IMG/VR virus record: IMGVR_UViG_3300048834_000193
Coordinates: 1-22,654 of that record
DNA: 22,654 nucleotides
Strand: one strand, 5' to 3'
Source of the DNA: a virus
In this document: piece by piece, positions 1 to 6,928 of the stretch
Numbering within the stretch: position 1 is the first letter of the stretch
How the letters are laid out: each line of letters opens with the position of its first letter
Program-made: the position numbers and the translations under genes
Notes under the pieces: generated by a model
What the model was told of the DNA's origin: nothing
Seen by the model: only the letters and a program-made list of their open reading frames with translations
Databases searched by the model: none

Positions 1-624
1 CGAGCCCGAGGCTGCATTCGTCTGCGCCCAAGTGAACGCACCCGAACTGCCCGCCGTGGCAAGCACGCCCGAGGCGTGCGCGATCGACGCGTCCGTGCCG
101 CCCGTCGAAAGGCGCTCGGCGCGTTCGGTCAGCGTCAGGTTCGCCGCGGCCTGCGAACTGACCGCAAGGTCGGGCGAGTTGACGACGACGAGGACAACCC
201 ACGCGCCGTTCGTCGCCGTGGTGATCGCCGCCTGACCTTCGTCGGCGCTGGCGTTTTGTTCACCGACGACCGTCGCATCATCGAGCGGCGCAGTCTGGTG
301 CGCGCCAGAGTAGACCGTGACGATACCGGCGGATGAGTTCGTCAGGCTCGACGCCGTGACGGTCTGCCCGCTATGGTCCCCGGTCGCGATCGTCCAGTAC
401 GTGTGACCGGAAAACGCCGACGCGCCGAATAGCTGGTCGTGCTTGTTGTTCCACGTCAGCCCGCCGGTCGTAACCGACGTGCCGCCAATCGTCCCCGTGC
501 CCGTGCCACGGTGGACGTACTCGAAGATGAGCAGGTCGCCCGCTGCTGTCGCGGGCAGCGTGACGCTAACGCTCGTGGAGCTGTTAGTCGGACCGAGCGC
601 GTTGGTTACATATTGAATCGCCAC
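1..624 (-). CDS. Putative virion structural protein, beta-rich, cut by left window edge
   Basis: A GTG-started frame stays open for 208 codons to base 1, so the C-terminus is missing. The start (MAIQYVTNALGPTNS) follows a GAGG ribosome site 7 bases upstream and lies about 30 bases after the stop of the gene before it. The visible part is rich in Ser, Thr, Ala and Gly, with alternating beta-strand patterns such as SVSVTLPATAAGDLLIF and SAGIVTVYSGA and no charged helices, as in phage tail or surface proteins. It resembles the N-terminal half of the protein at 5996-6928 (a 'PA..AGDLLI' strand, a Trp-containing middle, then 'AIVxxYSGA'), so the two are probably paralogues. I do not recognise a catalytic motif. 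A virion role is inferred from the neighbours and composition. Confidence 0.7.
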   Translation of the reverse strand, partial: MAIQYVTNALGPTNSSTSVSVTLPATAAGDLLIFEYVHRGTGTGTIGGTSVTTGGLTWNNKHDQLFGASAFSGHTYWTIATGDHSGQTVTASSLTNSSAGIVTVYSGAHQTAPLDDATVVGEQNASADEGQAAITTATNGAWVVLVVVNSPDLAVSSQAAANLTLTERAERLSTGGTDASIAHASGVLATAGSSGAFTWAQTNAASGS

Positions 625-653
625 GCGCTAACCTCGCGCCGGGTCAGGCGTGT

Positions 654-1100
654 TTAGGCTCCATCCCACGGGGTTTCGTCGCCGTTGCCGACCACTTCCG
701 CGCTGTTGATTTCCTGCACGTCCACGTACAGCAGATCGGTGCCGAAGAATGAATCGTAGACGTTCGCCGGGACGATCATAAACTCGTGGAACACCGGCAG
801 ATGGTCGGTGACGTAATTCACCCCAAGCACCGCGCGCCCGACGTAGTTCGTCTGCGCGGCGGTCAGTTCCAGGTCGTAATACCCGGCGTCGTCGCCCGTG
901 ATATGCACGAGGTCGTTGTTTCCACCCGAAGCCGTGGCCGTGGTATCGATCACCAGCGTCGGGACACCAGCATCGTCCACGACAAAGGTGACGTGTTCGT
1001 TCGTGGCAGTGAGCGCCACTTCGGGCGTCTTTGCATCCGTCACGTCGAGAAACGGCCCAACCGTCACCCGCGTAGCCGTGTTCTGCTTCAGGAATCTCAT
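654..1100 (-). CDS. Conserved phage structural protein of unknown role (148 aa)
   Basis: The protein begins MRFLKQNTATRVTVGPFLD and contains 'DDAGYYDLELTAAQTN' and 'FHEFMIVPANVYDSFFGTD'. This pattern is familiar from uncharacterised structural genes of tailed phages, which often have an 'HEFMVLPANVYDSL'-type segment. It reads as an all-beta fold with a short C-terminal tail. The start ATG overlaps the stop of the preceding gene (ATGA) and has a GAGGG ribosome site 6 bases upstream. It belongs to the leftward adhesin or tail cassette and may be a baseplate, spike-connector or decoration component. No enzymatic motif is seen. Family recognition is from memory of similar proteins, not a search. 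Confidence 0.75.
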   Translation of the reverse strand: MRFLKQNTATRVTVGPFLDVTDAKTPEVALTATNEHVTFVVDDAGVPTLVIDTTATASGGNNDLVHITGDDAGYYDLELTAAQTNYVGRAVLGVNYVTDHLPVFHEFMIVPANVYDSFFGTDLLYVDVQEINSAEVVGNGDETPWDGA

Positions 1101-1801
1101 GCTGCCCTCATTCGATAATTAGCCATTGCTTGCGGGAGGATGGAGCCGCCGCCGCCTTCGCTACTTGGGGCCGTATCTCCACCAGTGGCCGCGCCGAACA
1201 CGTCAACGGTCGTAGGCATGATGCTGTAGCCATAAACAACAATTGACGGGGATACGGTTGAATGTGTCGTGTCGGTGCCGCTTCCTGCATTCCACGTTCC
1301 CGGCTCAGAGTCGCCGTCCTGCCAGATTTTTGCGCGGATAGTGGTCCCTGAGCGACCAATACGCACCTTAAAATATGCGCCAGCGGACGGAGTAAACGAC
1401 TGAGCCGCGTCAATGTAGTCCGATAAACCGCCGTTCGAATACGCCAAGACAAGCCGTACGGTTGACGTGGATGGCAGATATAGCTGATACGACCCACCGG
1501 CCGATCCCATAAGGGCTGGGCCGATCAACATCTGATCGCCGCTTACTACAGATCCGAGTTTCAGTCTTGCGTAGACTTCGCAATCGCCAGTCGTTTCCGA
1601 CGCATCGAAGTAACAAGTCGTTACTGCGGAGCCTTGCCCGTTGTTGCTGATGACGAGCGTTTGCCCGCCAGTCGCCCCGCCGTCCGCCGTTACCGTTTCA
1701 AGCCACGTCGCATTGCCTTCGGCGACGGTCCAGTCGGAACTCCCGACCGTACCGAGTTCTCCGGTCGAATACTCACTGAAATCTCTAAACCACGTCGCCA
1801 C
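1097..1801 (-). CDS. Lectin-like (jelly-roll) virion protein
   Basis: The gene starts at GTG (MATWFRDFSEYSTGELGTVG) with the ribosome site GAGAGGG 8 bases upstream, 12 bases after the stop of the Kelch-like gene. The 234-residue protein looks like a concanavalin or LamG-type beta sandwich: 'DWTVAEGNATW', 'CEVYARLKLGS', 'YFKVRIGRSGTTIRAKIW' and 'DSEPGTWNA' are typical alternating strands of carbohydrate-binding laminin-G-like folds. A Gly/Ser linker (residues about 212-219) leads to a short C-terminal peptide ending MANYRMRAA. It probably binds host surface glycans or decorates the particle. The fold is inferred from pattern only. Its GC content looks lower than that of the packaging genes, hinting at separate acquisition. 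Confidence 0.7.
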   Translation of the reverse strand: MATWFRDFSEYSTGELGTVGSSDWTVAEGNATWLETVTADGGATGGQTLVISNNGQGSAVTTCYFDASETTGDCEVYARLKLGSVVSGDQMLIGPALMGSAGGSYQLYLPSTSTVRLVLAYSNGGLSDYIDAAQSFTPSAGAYFKVRIGRSGTTIRAKIWQDGDSEPGTWNAGSGTDTTHSTVSPSIVVYGYSIMPTTVDVFGAATGGDTAPSSEGGGGSILPQAMANYRMRAA

Positions 1802-1813
1802 TATGCGGCCCTC

Positions 1814-2992
1814 TCAAGTCCCGGCGGGGCGAAATGCTTGCACGGGTTTAGTATTCCCGGCCGCCCAAATGAAGCAGTTGACAGATGGACACCACACGAA
1901 TCGGTTATATGACCCGTTGTATCCGCTGCCATCGTAAACGGTCTGCGGAGTAGCCCCGCCAACGGCAGTGAGCGTTTCGGTTGACCATGCCCAGGTGCTC
2001 CCCCACGGGTCGCTCGGGTTGCTAGGTGTCAACCAGTAAATTGCCGCCGACGACGTGGACAGCTTCGCCGCGAACCTGTTAAGCGTCGGGCACCATTGCA
2101 TCCCGGTCCCTGATGCAGGGCCGCTTCCCGATGGGGTGACGTGCTTCCAAGCTGTGCCTTCCGCAGTTTGCCCAGCTTCAATTGAAGCGAGGTTGAAAAT
2201 ACGCAGCCCCGTGGTCCCGTTTGACGATCCCCACGTCACCATCGTTCGCGTACTGGGAACAACTCCACCGCAGTTCCCGGCAGAGTCATCAATGTTTGAC
2301 CATACCCCGTAGGACGTAATGCTGCCGCCCAGAGTGACCCGCCGTATTTCGGGAACCCAGCCGCCGCCGAGCCACCACATATTCCCGTTCGGCTCTTGCA
2401 CCATCAGCTTTGATGTGAGCGTTCCGTCAGGAATCGAGGAACTGTCAATAAACTGCGACCATGTGGCTGTCGCAAGGTTGAACTTCCACCACGCAGCAAA
2501 TCTCCCGTTCGCGCTAGAATCAACAGCCGGGAGAGTCGCTTGTATCAACGATCCCTGAGTTCCGCCACCGGCGCTTGATGGCAATATTCCAAGCGTTTGA
2601 TAACTGTGCGGCGGCGCAGGCTTTCCATCTGGGAACGCCCCGCTGCTACTAATGTTCCCAGGCGAATCGCTGTAGAGCGATGGATTCCCCAGCCGACTCC
2701 ATAGCCGCGTCGCCAGGTCGAATCTATATACCTCGTTTCCAGCGTAGGCGTTATGCCCGCCGCCCCAGTGAATCACGCTGCCAAGTGAGCCGCACTCTGG
2801 GGCAAAAATCCCTGATGTCCACACCGTGAACGCCGCAGATTGCCGCTGCACGCCAGAATAAACACAGTCGCCACCCGGGCATGGGTCAACCGCCGAGGGG
2901 AGATTAAGCGAGATATCGGAAAAATACCCAGCCGCCGGGGTCGGAAACTCTGTCACAGTGAAAGTCACTGTGTTCGAAGTTGTGACCGTCAT
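1814..2992 (-). CDS. Kelch / galactose-oxidase-like beta-propeller protein
   Basis: The 392-residue protein carries Kelch-type blades. The clearest is residues 75-101: 'HWGGGHNAYAGNEVYRFD' followed by LATRLWSRLG, the Gly-Gly, conserved Tyr/Phe and Trp arrangement of the Kelch motif. Weaker blades follow near 'AAWWKFNLATATWSQF', 'NGNMWWLGGGWVPEIRRV', 'GTGMQWCPTLNRFAA' and 'NRFVWCPSVNCFIWAAG'. Paired cysteines (CPGGDC near residues 38-43, CPSVNC near the end) could stabilise an extracellular propeller. The start codon overlaps the upstream stop (ATGA). No copper-radical site can be assigned, so oxidase activity is not claimed. The likeliest role is host-surface or glycan recognition in the virion. 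Confidence 0.7.
   Translation of the reverse strand: MTVTTSNTVTFTVTEFPTPAAGYFSDISLNLPSAVDPCPGGDCVYSGVQRQSAAFTVWTSGIFAPECGSLGSVIHWGGGHNAYAGNEVYRFDLATRLWSRLGNPSLYSDSPGNISSSGAFPDGKPAPPHSYQTLGILPSSAGGGTQGSLIQATLPAVDSSANGRFAAWWKFNLATATWSQFIDSSSIPDGTLTSKLMVQEPNGNMWWLGGGWVPEIRRVTLGGSITSYGVWSNIDDSAGNCGGVVPSTRTMVTWGSSNGTTGLRIFNLASIEAGQTAEGTAWKHVTPSGSGPASGTGMQWCPTLNRFAAKLSTSSAAIYWLTPSNPSDPWGSTWAWSTETLTAVGGATPQTVYDGSGYNGSYNRFVWCPSVNCFIWAAGNTKPVQAFRPAGT
2954..2972. repeat. Perfect 8-bp inverted repeat near the start of the Kelch-like gene
   Basis: CACAGTGA (2954-2961) and TCACTGTG (2965-2972) are exact inverted copies with a 3-base spacer, inside codons about 7-13 of the Kelch-like gene. In mRNA this would form a small hairpin about 20 bases after the AUG. 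The local protein is a Thr-Val repeat (TVTFTVTE), which can create such symmetry by chance. Confidence 0.5.
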
Positions 2993-4293
2993 GCCGCTGG
3001 CACCGCAATAGCAGAAGTGCTAACGATCACCTGATCGTAGAGCGCGTAGCTATCCACGGTCGAAGACGTGCGCCCGGACGTGTATGGCGTCAGCCAAAGG
3101 CCGTTGAACCCTTGCGTGTATGACCCCTTCCCGCCGACCGTGTAATCCGTGTGGTCCATCAAATGCGTGTACCCAGTCTCGCCCGGTTTCCACGCCCACA
3201 GGTCGTACTTGTTCCCAGACGAACCGCCGTAGGTCGCAACTTCGATACGTTGCAGGAAGCACATCCACACGTTAGGCGTGAATCGGTAGCAGTTCGGGTA
3301 CGTCGGCCCGGTCCCATAGTGGCAATAATCGCCAGTCGGAGGATCGACTCCGACTTGATTCTGATAGCTGATCTGGCCGCCGACCGTAGACGTGAACTGA
3401 ACGAAATTCGACCCGTCCTGGTGATAGGCGCGAACGACATTCAGAGCTTCAATGTCCTGAATCACGTGCTCAAACGGTTCGTTCGATGTGAACGCCGTGC
3501 TGACGATGCCGACCTTCTTGCCCTCTCCTCCACTTCCTGACGCCAACACCAGCCAGTTCTCATCGAACTTGAGCCTGTATTGAACGTAAAACGCAGTCGT
3601 GTTCAGCCCGACGCCATATTGAGGGGTAGTAATGTCGAGCGCATTCCACGTGCTGCTCAAAAAGCACTTCCACGAGCCGGGGTCCGTGCCGCTCGATGCT
3701 GGAATGTCGATTCGCAGGCAGGCGCCGCCAGTCACTCCGTCACCAGTGTAGCGAGAGACATTTGCGGGAACCGTCGCTACGCCGCGACCACCAGTAGCGG
3801 GGTACGACACGTCCGAAGCGTTGCGGAAGTCGAACGCCTGAATCACGCCGCCCGCCGTAGATCGCGTGATCCAGTCCGCTTCCGCAGTCGGCGCTGCATC
3901 AAACGCCACGTTCTTCGTCTGCGCCGTCGTCGGCGTGCCTGAGATAACACCAGTATCCGCGTCGAGACTCAGGCCGTCCGGTAACGAATCGCCGCCAGCG
4001 TTGACGGCATACGCCCCAGTGTCGGGCGGATCATAGTCCGCCAGCGCGAGCGAGTACGCCACGCCCACGGTCAGCGATTGCGCGGGGATGGTGGACCACT
4101 GCCCGCTACTCGTGCCCGTGCCACTCCCGGTCGAAGCCGCAAGCGTGCCCGCGCCGCTACCGGAGTACGTGCTGGTCGACCCGGACGTACACCAGTTCGC
4201 GTCCGGCGACGCGGGATCGTCGTCGATGTCCGTGACCAGGCCCCCCAGCCCGCCCTTAGCGACAATCGCAGTCGGGTAGAGGGTCTGAGCCAT
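2989..4293 (-). CDS. Modular virion protein: Ig-like domain plus jelly-roll domain
   Basis: The 434-residue protein has three parts. Residues 1-65 are a Gly/Ser-rich N-terminus that probably joins the particle. Residues about 68-132 match the 'putative Ig' cadherin-like pattern (PAQSLTVGVAYSLAL ... LPDGLSLDADTGVISGTPT), common in phage and bacterial surface proteins. Residues about 140-434 are a large beta domain ('FYVQYRLKFDENW', 'YRFTPNVWMCFLQRIEV', 'KYDLWAWKPGETGYTHLMD') with the look of polysaccharide-lyase or LamG-type jelly rolls. No catalytic residues can be assigned with confidence. It overlaps the next gene by ATGA and the previous gene by one base (TAATG). A tail-spike or adhesin role is inferred. 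Confidence 0.72.
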   Translation of the reverse strand: MAQTLYPTAIVAKGGLGGLVTDIDDDPASPDANWCTSGSTSTYSGSGAGTLAASTGSGTGTSSGQWSTIPAQSLTVGVAYSLALADYDPPDTGAYAVNAGGDSLPDGLSLDADTGVISGTPTTAQTKNVAFDAAPTAEADWITRSTAGGVIQAFDFRNASDVSYPATGGRGVATVPANVSRYTGDGVTGGACLRIDIPASSGTDPGSWKCFLSSTWNALDITTPQYGVGLNTTAFYVQYRLKFDENWLVLASGSGGEGKKVGIVSTAFTSNEPFEHVIQDIEALNVVRAYHQDGSNFVQFTSTVGGQISYQNQVGVDPPTGDYCHYGTGPTYPNCYRFTPNVWMCFLQRIEVATYGGSSGNKYDLWAWKPGETGYTHLMDHTDYTVGGKGSYTQGFNGLWLTPYTSGRTSSTVDSYALYDQVIVSTSAIAVPAA

Positions 4294-4673
4294 TACGGCA
4301 TCGTGATCGTGAATTCGGTCAGCGTCACCGCGTCGCCCGTGCCGAACGTCGTGCCGCCCACGAAGTTGATCGCCTCGCCCGACGTCCCGACCGTGCCGGT
4401 GATCGCATCGGTCGTGCCGGCGACCTTGATCTTGAACTTCGTCACCGGGCTGGCGCTGCCGGTCGCGCTGGAATCGGTCAGGTCGGGATCGCAGTCGAGC
4501 GCCATCGAGCCACCCGAAGCGGCCGCAAACGCCGGATTGGTCAGCGTCAGCGTCGCCACTTCGGCATCCGCCGCGGTCTGGAATTCGAGCGTCGCCGCCG
4601 CACCGACGTAGGTGTCGAGCGCGTCGAGCATCGCGTCCTTCGCGGCGTTACTGAGCGTCAGAGTCGTTGCCAT
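4293..4673 (-). CDS. Small conserved phage structural protein (126 aa)
   Basis: The protein begins MATTLTLSNAAKDAMLDALD, followed by 'GAAATLEFQTAADAEVATL' and ends with beta strands (TLTEFTITMP). Similar 110-130 residue proteins with an 'LSNAA...AMLDALD' helix and then beta strands are common, uncharacterised members of phage tail or head operons. The ATG has a GAGGG ribosome site 7 bases upstream and lies inside the end of the 50-codon gene that precedes it. Its stop shares a base with the next ATG (TAATG). No catalytic motif is visible. A decoration, connector or tail-associated role is possible. Confidence 0.72.
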   Translation of the reverse strand: MATTLTLSNAAKDAMLDALDTYVGAAATLEFQTAADAEVATLTLTNPAFAAASGGSMALDCDPDLTDSSATGSASPVTKFKIKVAGTTDAITGTVGTSGEAINFVGGTTFGTGDAVTLTEFTITMP

Positions 4674-4800
4674 TTACTTTTCCCTCAAATTCAAAATGGA
4701 CGACGGTGCCGTCCTTCTTGGTCACATACCCTTTCCCGCTCGCGCGCAGCTCGAGTACGGGCTTCACGGGCTCCCGGTCGTCCTTCTGTTCGTCTGTCAT
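4648..4800 (-). CDS. Small acidic/basic phage protein (50 aa)
   Basis: This 50-codon frame starts at an ATG overlapping the upstream stop (ATGA) and runs MTDEQKDDREPVKPV, LELRASGKGYVTKKDGTVV, then HFEFEGKVNGNDSDAQ. It overlaps the following gene by 26 bases in another frame, and that gene's ribosome site (GAGGG) lies within it. The centre looks like a small beta hairpin (GKGYVTKKDGTVVHFEFEG). The coupling, a charge pattern unlike random frames, and the 120-base gap it fills support it as real. Function is unknown. Short proteins like this often accompany adhesin or decoration genes. Confidence 0.6.
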   Translation of the reverse strand: MTDEQKDDREPVKPVLELRASGKGYVTKKDGTVVHFEFEGKVNGNDSDAQ

Positions 4801-5501
4801 GCCTGCCTCAGCAATTGCTCGATGACGCGATAACTCGCCTGCCGGCGCGCCGTCAATAGCGTGGGCTGAAGTCGTTCAATCTCCACCCGCGCACGCTGTG
4901 CTTCGATCGCGGCCTCGGTCGCGCGCTGGCGGGCCGCTCGAGCGCGTTCCGCCATTGCCGCGGCCATCTGCCCAGCGTTGCGCTGAGGAGGGGTTTCGAC
5001 CTCGAGGGCTGGCGGTGTCTCGGCCTGCGGGTTCAGTGCCGCGCGGATGCTGCGCTCCATCGCGCGCTCGCGAGCGAGCTGGTCCAGCGCCTGCCGTTTC
5101 TGCCAGCCGGGGTGCTTGAGCGGCCGGCGCATCGGAGCCGCGCCCGCCACGTCGAGCGACGGCCCCACCTGCCAGAGCAGGTTCAGCGAGGTCGTGACCG
5201 AGCCGCCGCGCTGCCAGAGCAGCACGAGGTCGCGCTCGACCGACGTGCCGGCCGCGACGATGATGTTCCAAGTGACCGTGAGATCCGACTCGACGGCCGT
5301 CACCGGATCCGCTTCGACCTGCCACAGCAGCGACAGGTCGGACTCGACGCCACCATTGACGGCCCAGAACAGCCCGAGGTCGCGCTCGACCGACGACAGC
5401 ACCTCGGCCGAGCCGTTGATGACGCCCTCGGTCGTGCTGGCCTCTCTCGCGCTCCACGAGAGAGATCCTGCAGTCAGTCTTGGACCCCAGGCTAGGCTCA
5501 T
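4797..5501 (-). CDS. Repeat-containing putative virion protein with C-terminal coiled coil
   Basis: Residues 37-112 hold five copies of a short motif, VE(R/S)DLxLLW: VERDLGLFW (38), VESDLSLLW (52), VESDLTVTW (70), VERDLVLLW (88) and VTTSLNLLW (102). Their spacing is 14, 18, 18 and 14 residues. Each copy reads as a beta strand ending in Trp, so together they may form a small repeat sheet or prism. Residues about 128-234 are highly charged and helical (RERAMERSIRAAL, MAERARAARQRATEAAIEAQ), probably a coiled coil. At DNA level a 21-base stretch is repeated exactly (5225-5245 and 5375-5395). Start and stop overlap both neighbours (ATGA). Function is unknown; a structural or connector protein is inferred. 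Confidence 0.72.
   Translation of the reverse strand: MSLAWGPRLTAGSLSWSAREASTTEGVINGSAEVLSSVERDLGLFWAVNGGVESDLSLLWQVEADPVTAVESDLTVTWNIIVAAGTSVERDLVLLWQRGGSVTTSLNLLWQVGPSLDVAGAAPMRRPLKHPGWQKRQALDQLARERAMERSIRAALNPQAETPPALEVETPPQRNAGQMAAAMAERARAARQRATEAAIEAQRARVEIERLQPTLLTARRQASYRVIEQLLRQA
5225..5395. repeat. Exact 21-bp direct repeat inside the VE(R/S)DLxLLW gene
   Basis: The 21-base stretch at 5225-5245 recurs without change at 5375-5395, 150 bases apart. It encodes the SVERDL parts of repeats 1 and 4. Diverged versions lie near 5282 and 5335. The pattern suggests the protein repeats arose by duplication. Confidence 0.75.
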
Positions 5502-5995
5502 GCTGCGGTGTTCGCCTTGACTCGAAGGGTGGCCGTATCGTTCGCGAAGGCAACCGTGGTGGCCGTCACGGTGCGCTTGACCCAGATCCCGTGCGCTTCA
5601 CCGGGCGCGAGGTTGCCGATCGTCAGGGCATTCGCTTCGTCCTCGGCGTCATCGAAGGTCGGGCCGGTCGGGGCCGTCCCTTCGTTCGCAACCGTTTCGA
5701 TGGTGTTCGCTACACCTTCATCCGCCAGCGCGATCTGCAACGCCGTCGAGGTGGCGATCGTGTTCGAGGCGATCCATATCTTCGTCGCGTAGGCAGTGTC
5801 CGTCGCATTGGTATTTTTGACGAACAGCGCGCGGTATTCGCTCTCACCCGCCGCCGCCTCGGCCGTGCCGATGTCATCGAACAGATTCGATGAGGCTTGC
5901 ACGCTCGAGATCGCGCCGCCCAGCGACGCATTCGGGTCGGCGTTCGAGCCGCCGCCGCTCAGGTAGAACTTCAGGTCGGTTGCGACGATTGCCAT
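5498..5995 (-). CDS. Conserved phage virion-associated protein (165 aa)
   Basis: The N-terminus reads MAIVATDLKFYLSGGGSNAD, then PNASLGGAISS, 'NLFDDI', and later 'EYRALFVKNTNATDTAYATKI' and 'APGEAHGIWVKRTVTA'. This arrangement is familiar from many tailed-phage operons, usually annotated only as structural or virion protein. It looks like an all-beta fold; the GEAHGIWVKR strand resembles phage Ig-like or fibre-associated domains. The ATG follows the preceding stop directly (GAGGTCTAAATG), with GAGG as ribosome site. Its end overlaps the next gene by ATGA. A role in the tail or surface layer is inferred from context. Confidence 0.77.
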   Translation of the reverse strand: MAIVATDLKFYLSGGGSNADPNASLGGAISSVQASSNLFDDIGTAEAAAGESEYRALFVKNTNATDTAYATKIWIASNTIATSTALQIALADEGVANTIETVANEGTAPTGPTFDDAEDEANALTIGNLAPGEAHGIWVKRTVTATTVAFANDTATLRVKANTAA

Positions 5996-6928
5996 TTAGA
6001 CCTCGATCACGGTTGCAGAGCCCGGCCCGATGAGCGAGTCCGTGGCGTTGTAGGCGAAGACGATCGGCGTGTCGGAAGTGGTGAGAGTGTTGCCGTCGGG
6101 TGTGATGTCTGCCGTGGGAATCAGGAGCACGGCCTCGCCACTCTCGAGGCTGGCCTCAAATGCCTGACCAGAGAACTCACCGATCACGGTGTCGCGTGTC
6201 GCGTTGAGCACCACGCCTTCGATGCCAGTTTCGCTTGCGGCGACCGCTTCGGCCAGCACCTTGACGTACCTGGTCGCTGATGCCGATCTCAGGTACACAA
6301 CGATCCCGTTTGCCGACAGCGACTCCGTCGTGCCGTCGATCGTGAAGTCGGTGCCGTCGTAATTCGTCGCGGTCGTCTGCTGCAAATCGCCGACGCCGAT
6401 CGCCTGGTCTACGTTTGTGCCGATGAACTGCGCGCGGACGTTCAGGATCGAGTGGCTGACCGTCGTCGCATCGTTCGAGGTGGCGGTCTTGTTCTTGCGA
6501 CCGACCGCGAGCACGAGGCAGTTATCGACCGACGCGCCGCTAAAGTTCGGCAGCGGCAACGTATTAATTGACGACACGCCATATGTATTCGCGTGCGCGA
6601 CGATAGTCTCCACGTCAACGTACACGTCACCAGCGTAAGCGAGGATCACCGCTGCGCTGTCGTTCGTTCCGGACCAGTCGACCGATGGCGAGTCGGTCGC
6701 CGAGCCATCGCCGTACCGCAACCAGACCTCGAGGCTTCCGTTATCGGTGACCGCGGCGGCTTGCTTCCAGCCCGTCAGCGCAGCGATCGACTGGGCCCCG
6801 GCGCGGTTCGCCGTCACCAGCACCAGCAGCTTGCCGCTTGAGCTGGCGGGTGCGCTTACCGACAGCGCGCTGCTATCGGTATTCGACGCCCACGATCCGA
6901 CGCTGGGCGGCAGGGTATAGGCCGGCAT
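5996..6928 (-). CDS. Putative virion structural protein (310 aa), paralogue of the left-edge gene
   Basis: This 310-residue beta-rich protein begins MPAYTLPPSVGSWASN. The first 230 residues follow the pattern of the left-edge protein (SVSAPASSSGKLLVLV, then a Trp-rich middle 'EVWLRYGDGSATDSPSVDW', then 'SAAVILAYAGDVYVD'). Residues about 230-310 form a second beta domain (YVKVLAEAVAASETGIEGVVL ... ATVIEV) that looks like a C-terminal fibre module. The start shares one base with the previous stop (TGATG), and its TAA sits directly before the next ATG. No enzyme motif is seen. A tail or surface component is the best guess. Confidence 0.72.
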   Translation of the reverse strand: MPAYTLPPSVGSWASNTDSSALSVSAPASSSGKLLVLVTANRAGAQSIAALTGWKQAAAVTDNGSLEVWLRYGDGSATDSPSVDWSGTNDSAAVILAYAGDVYVDVETIVAHANTYGVSSINTLPLPNFSGASVDNCLVLAVGRKNKTATSNDATTVSHSILNVRAQFIGTNVDQAIGVGDLQQTTATNYDGTDFTIDGTTESLSANGIVVYLRSASATRYVKVLAEAVAASETGIEGVVLNATRDTVIGEFSGQAFEASLESGEAVLLIPTADITPDGNTLTTSDTPIVFAYNATDSLIGPGSATVIEV

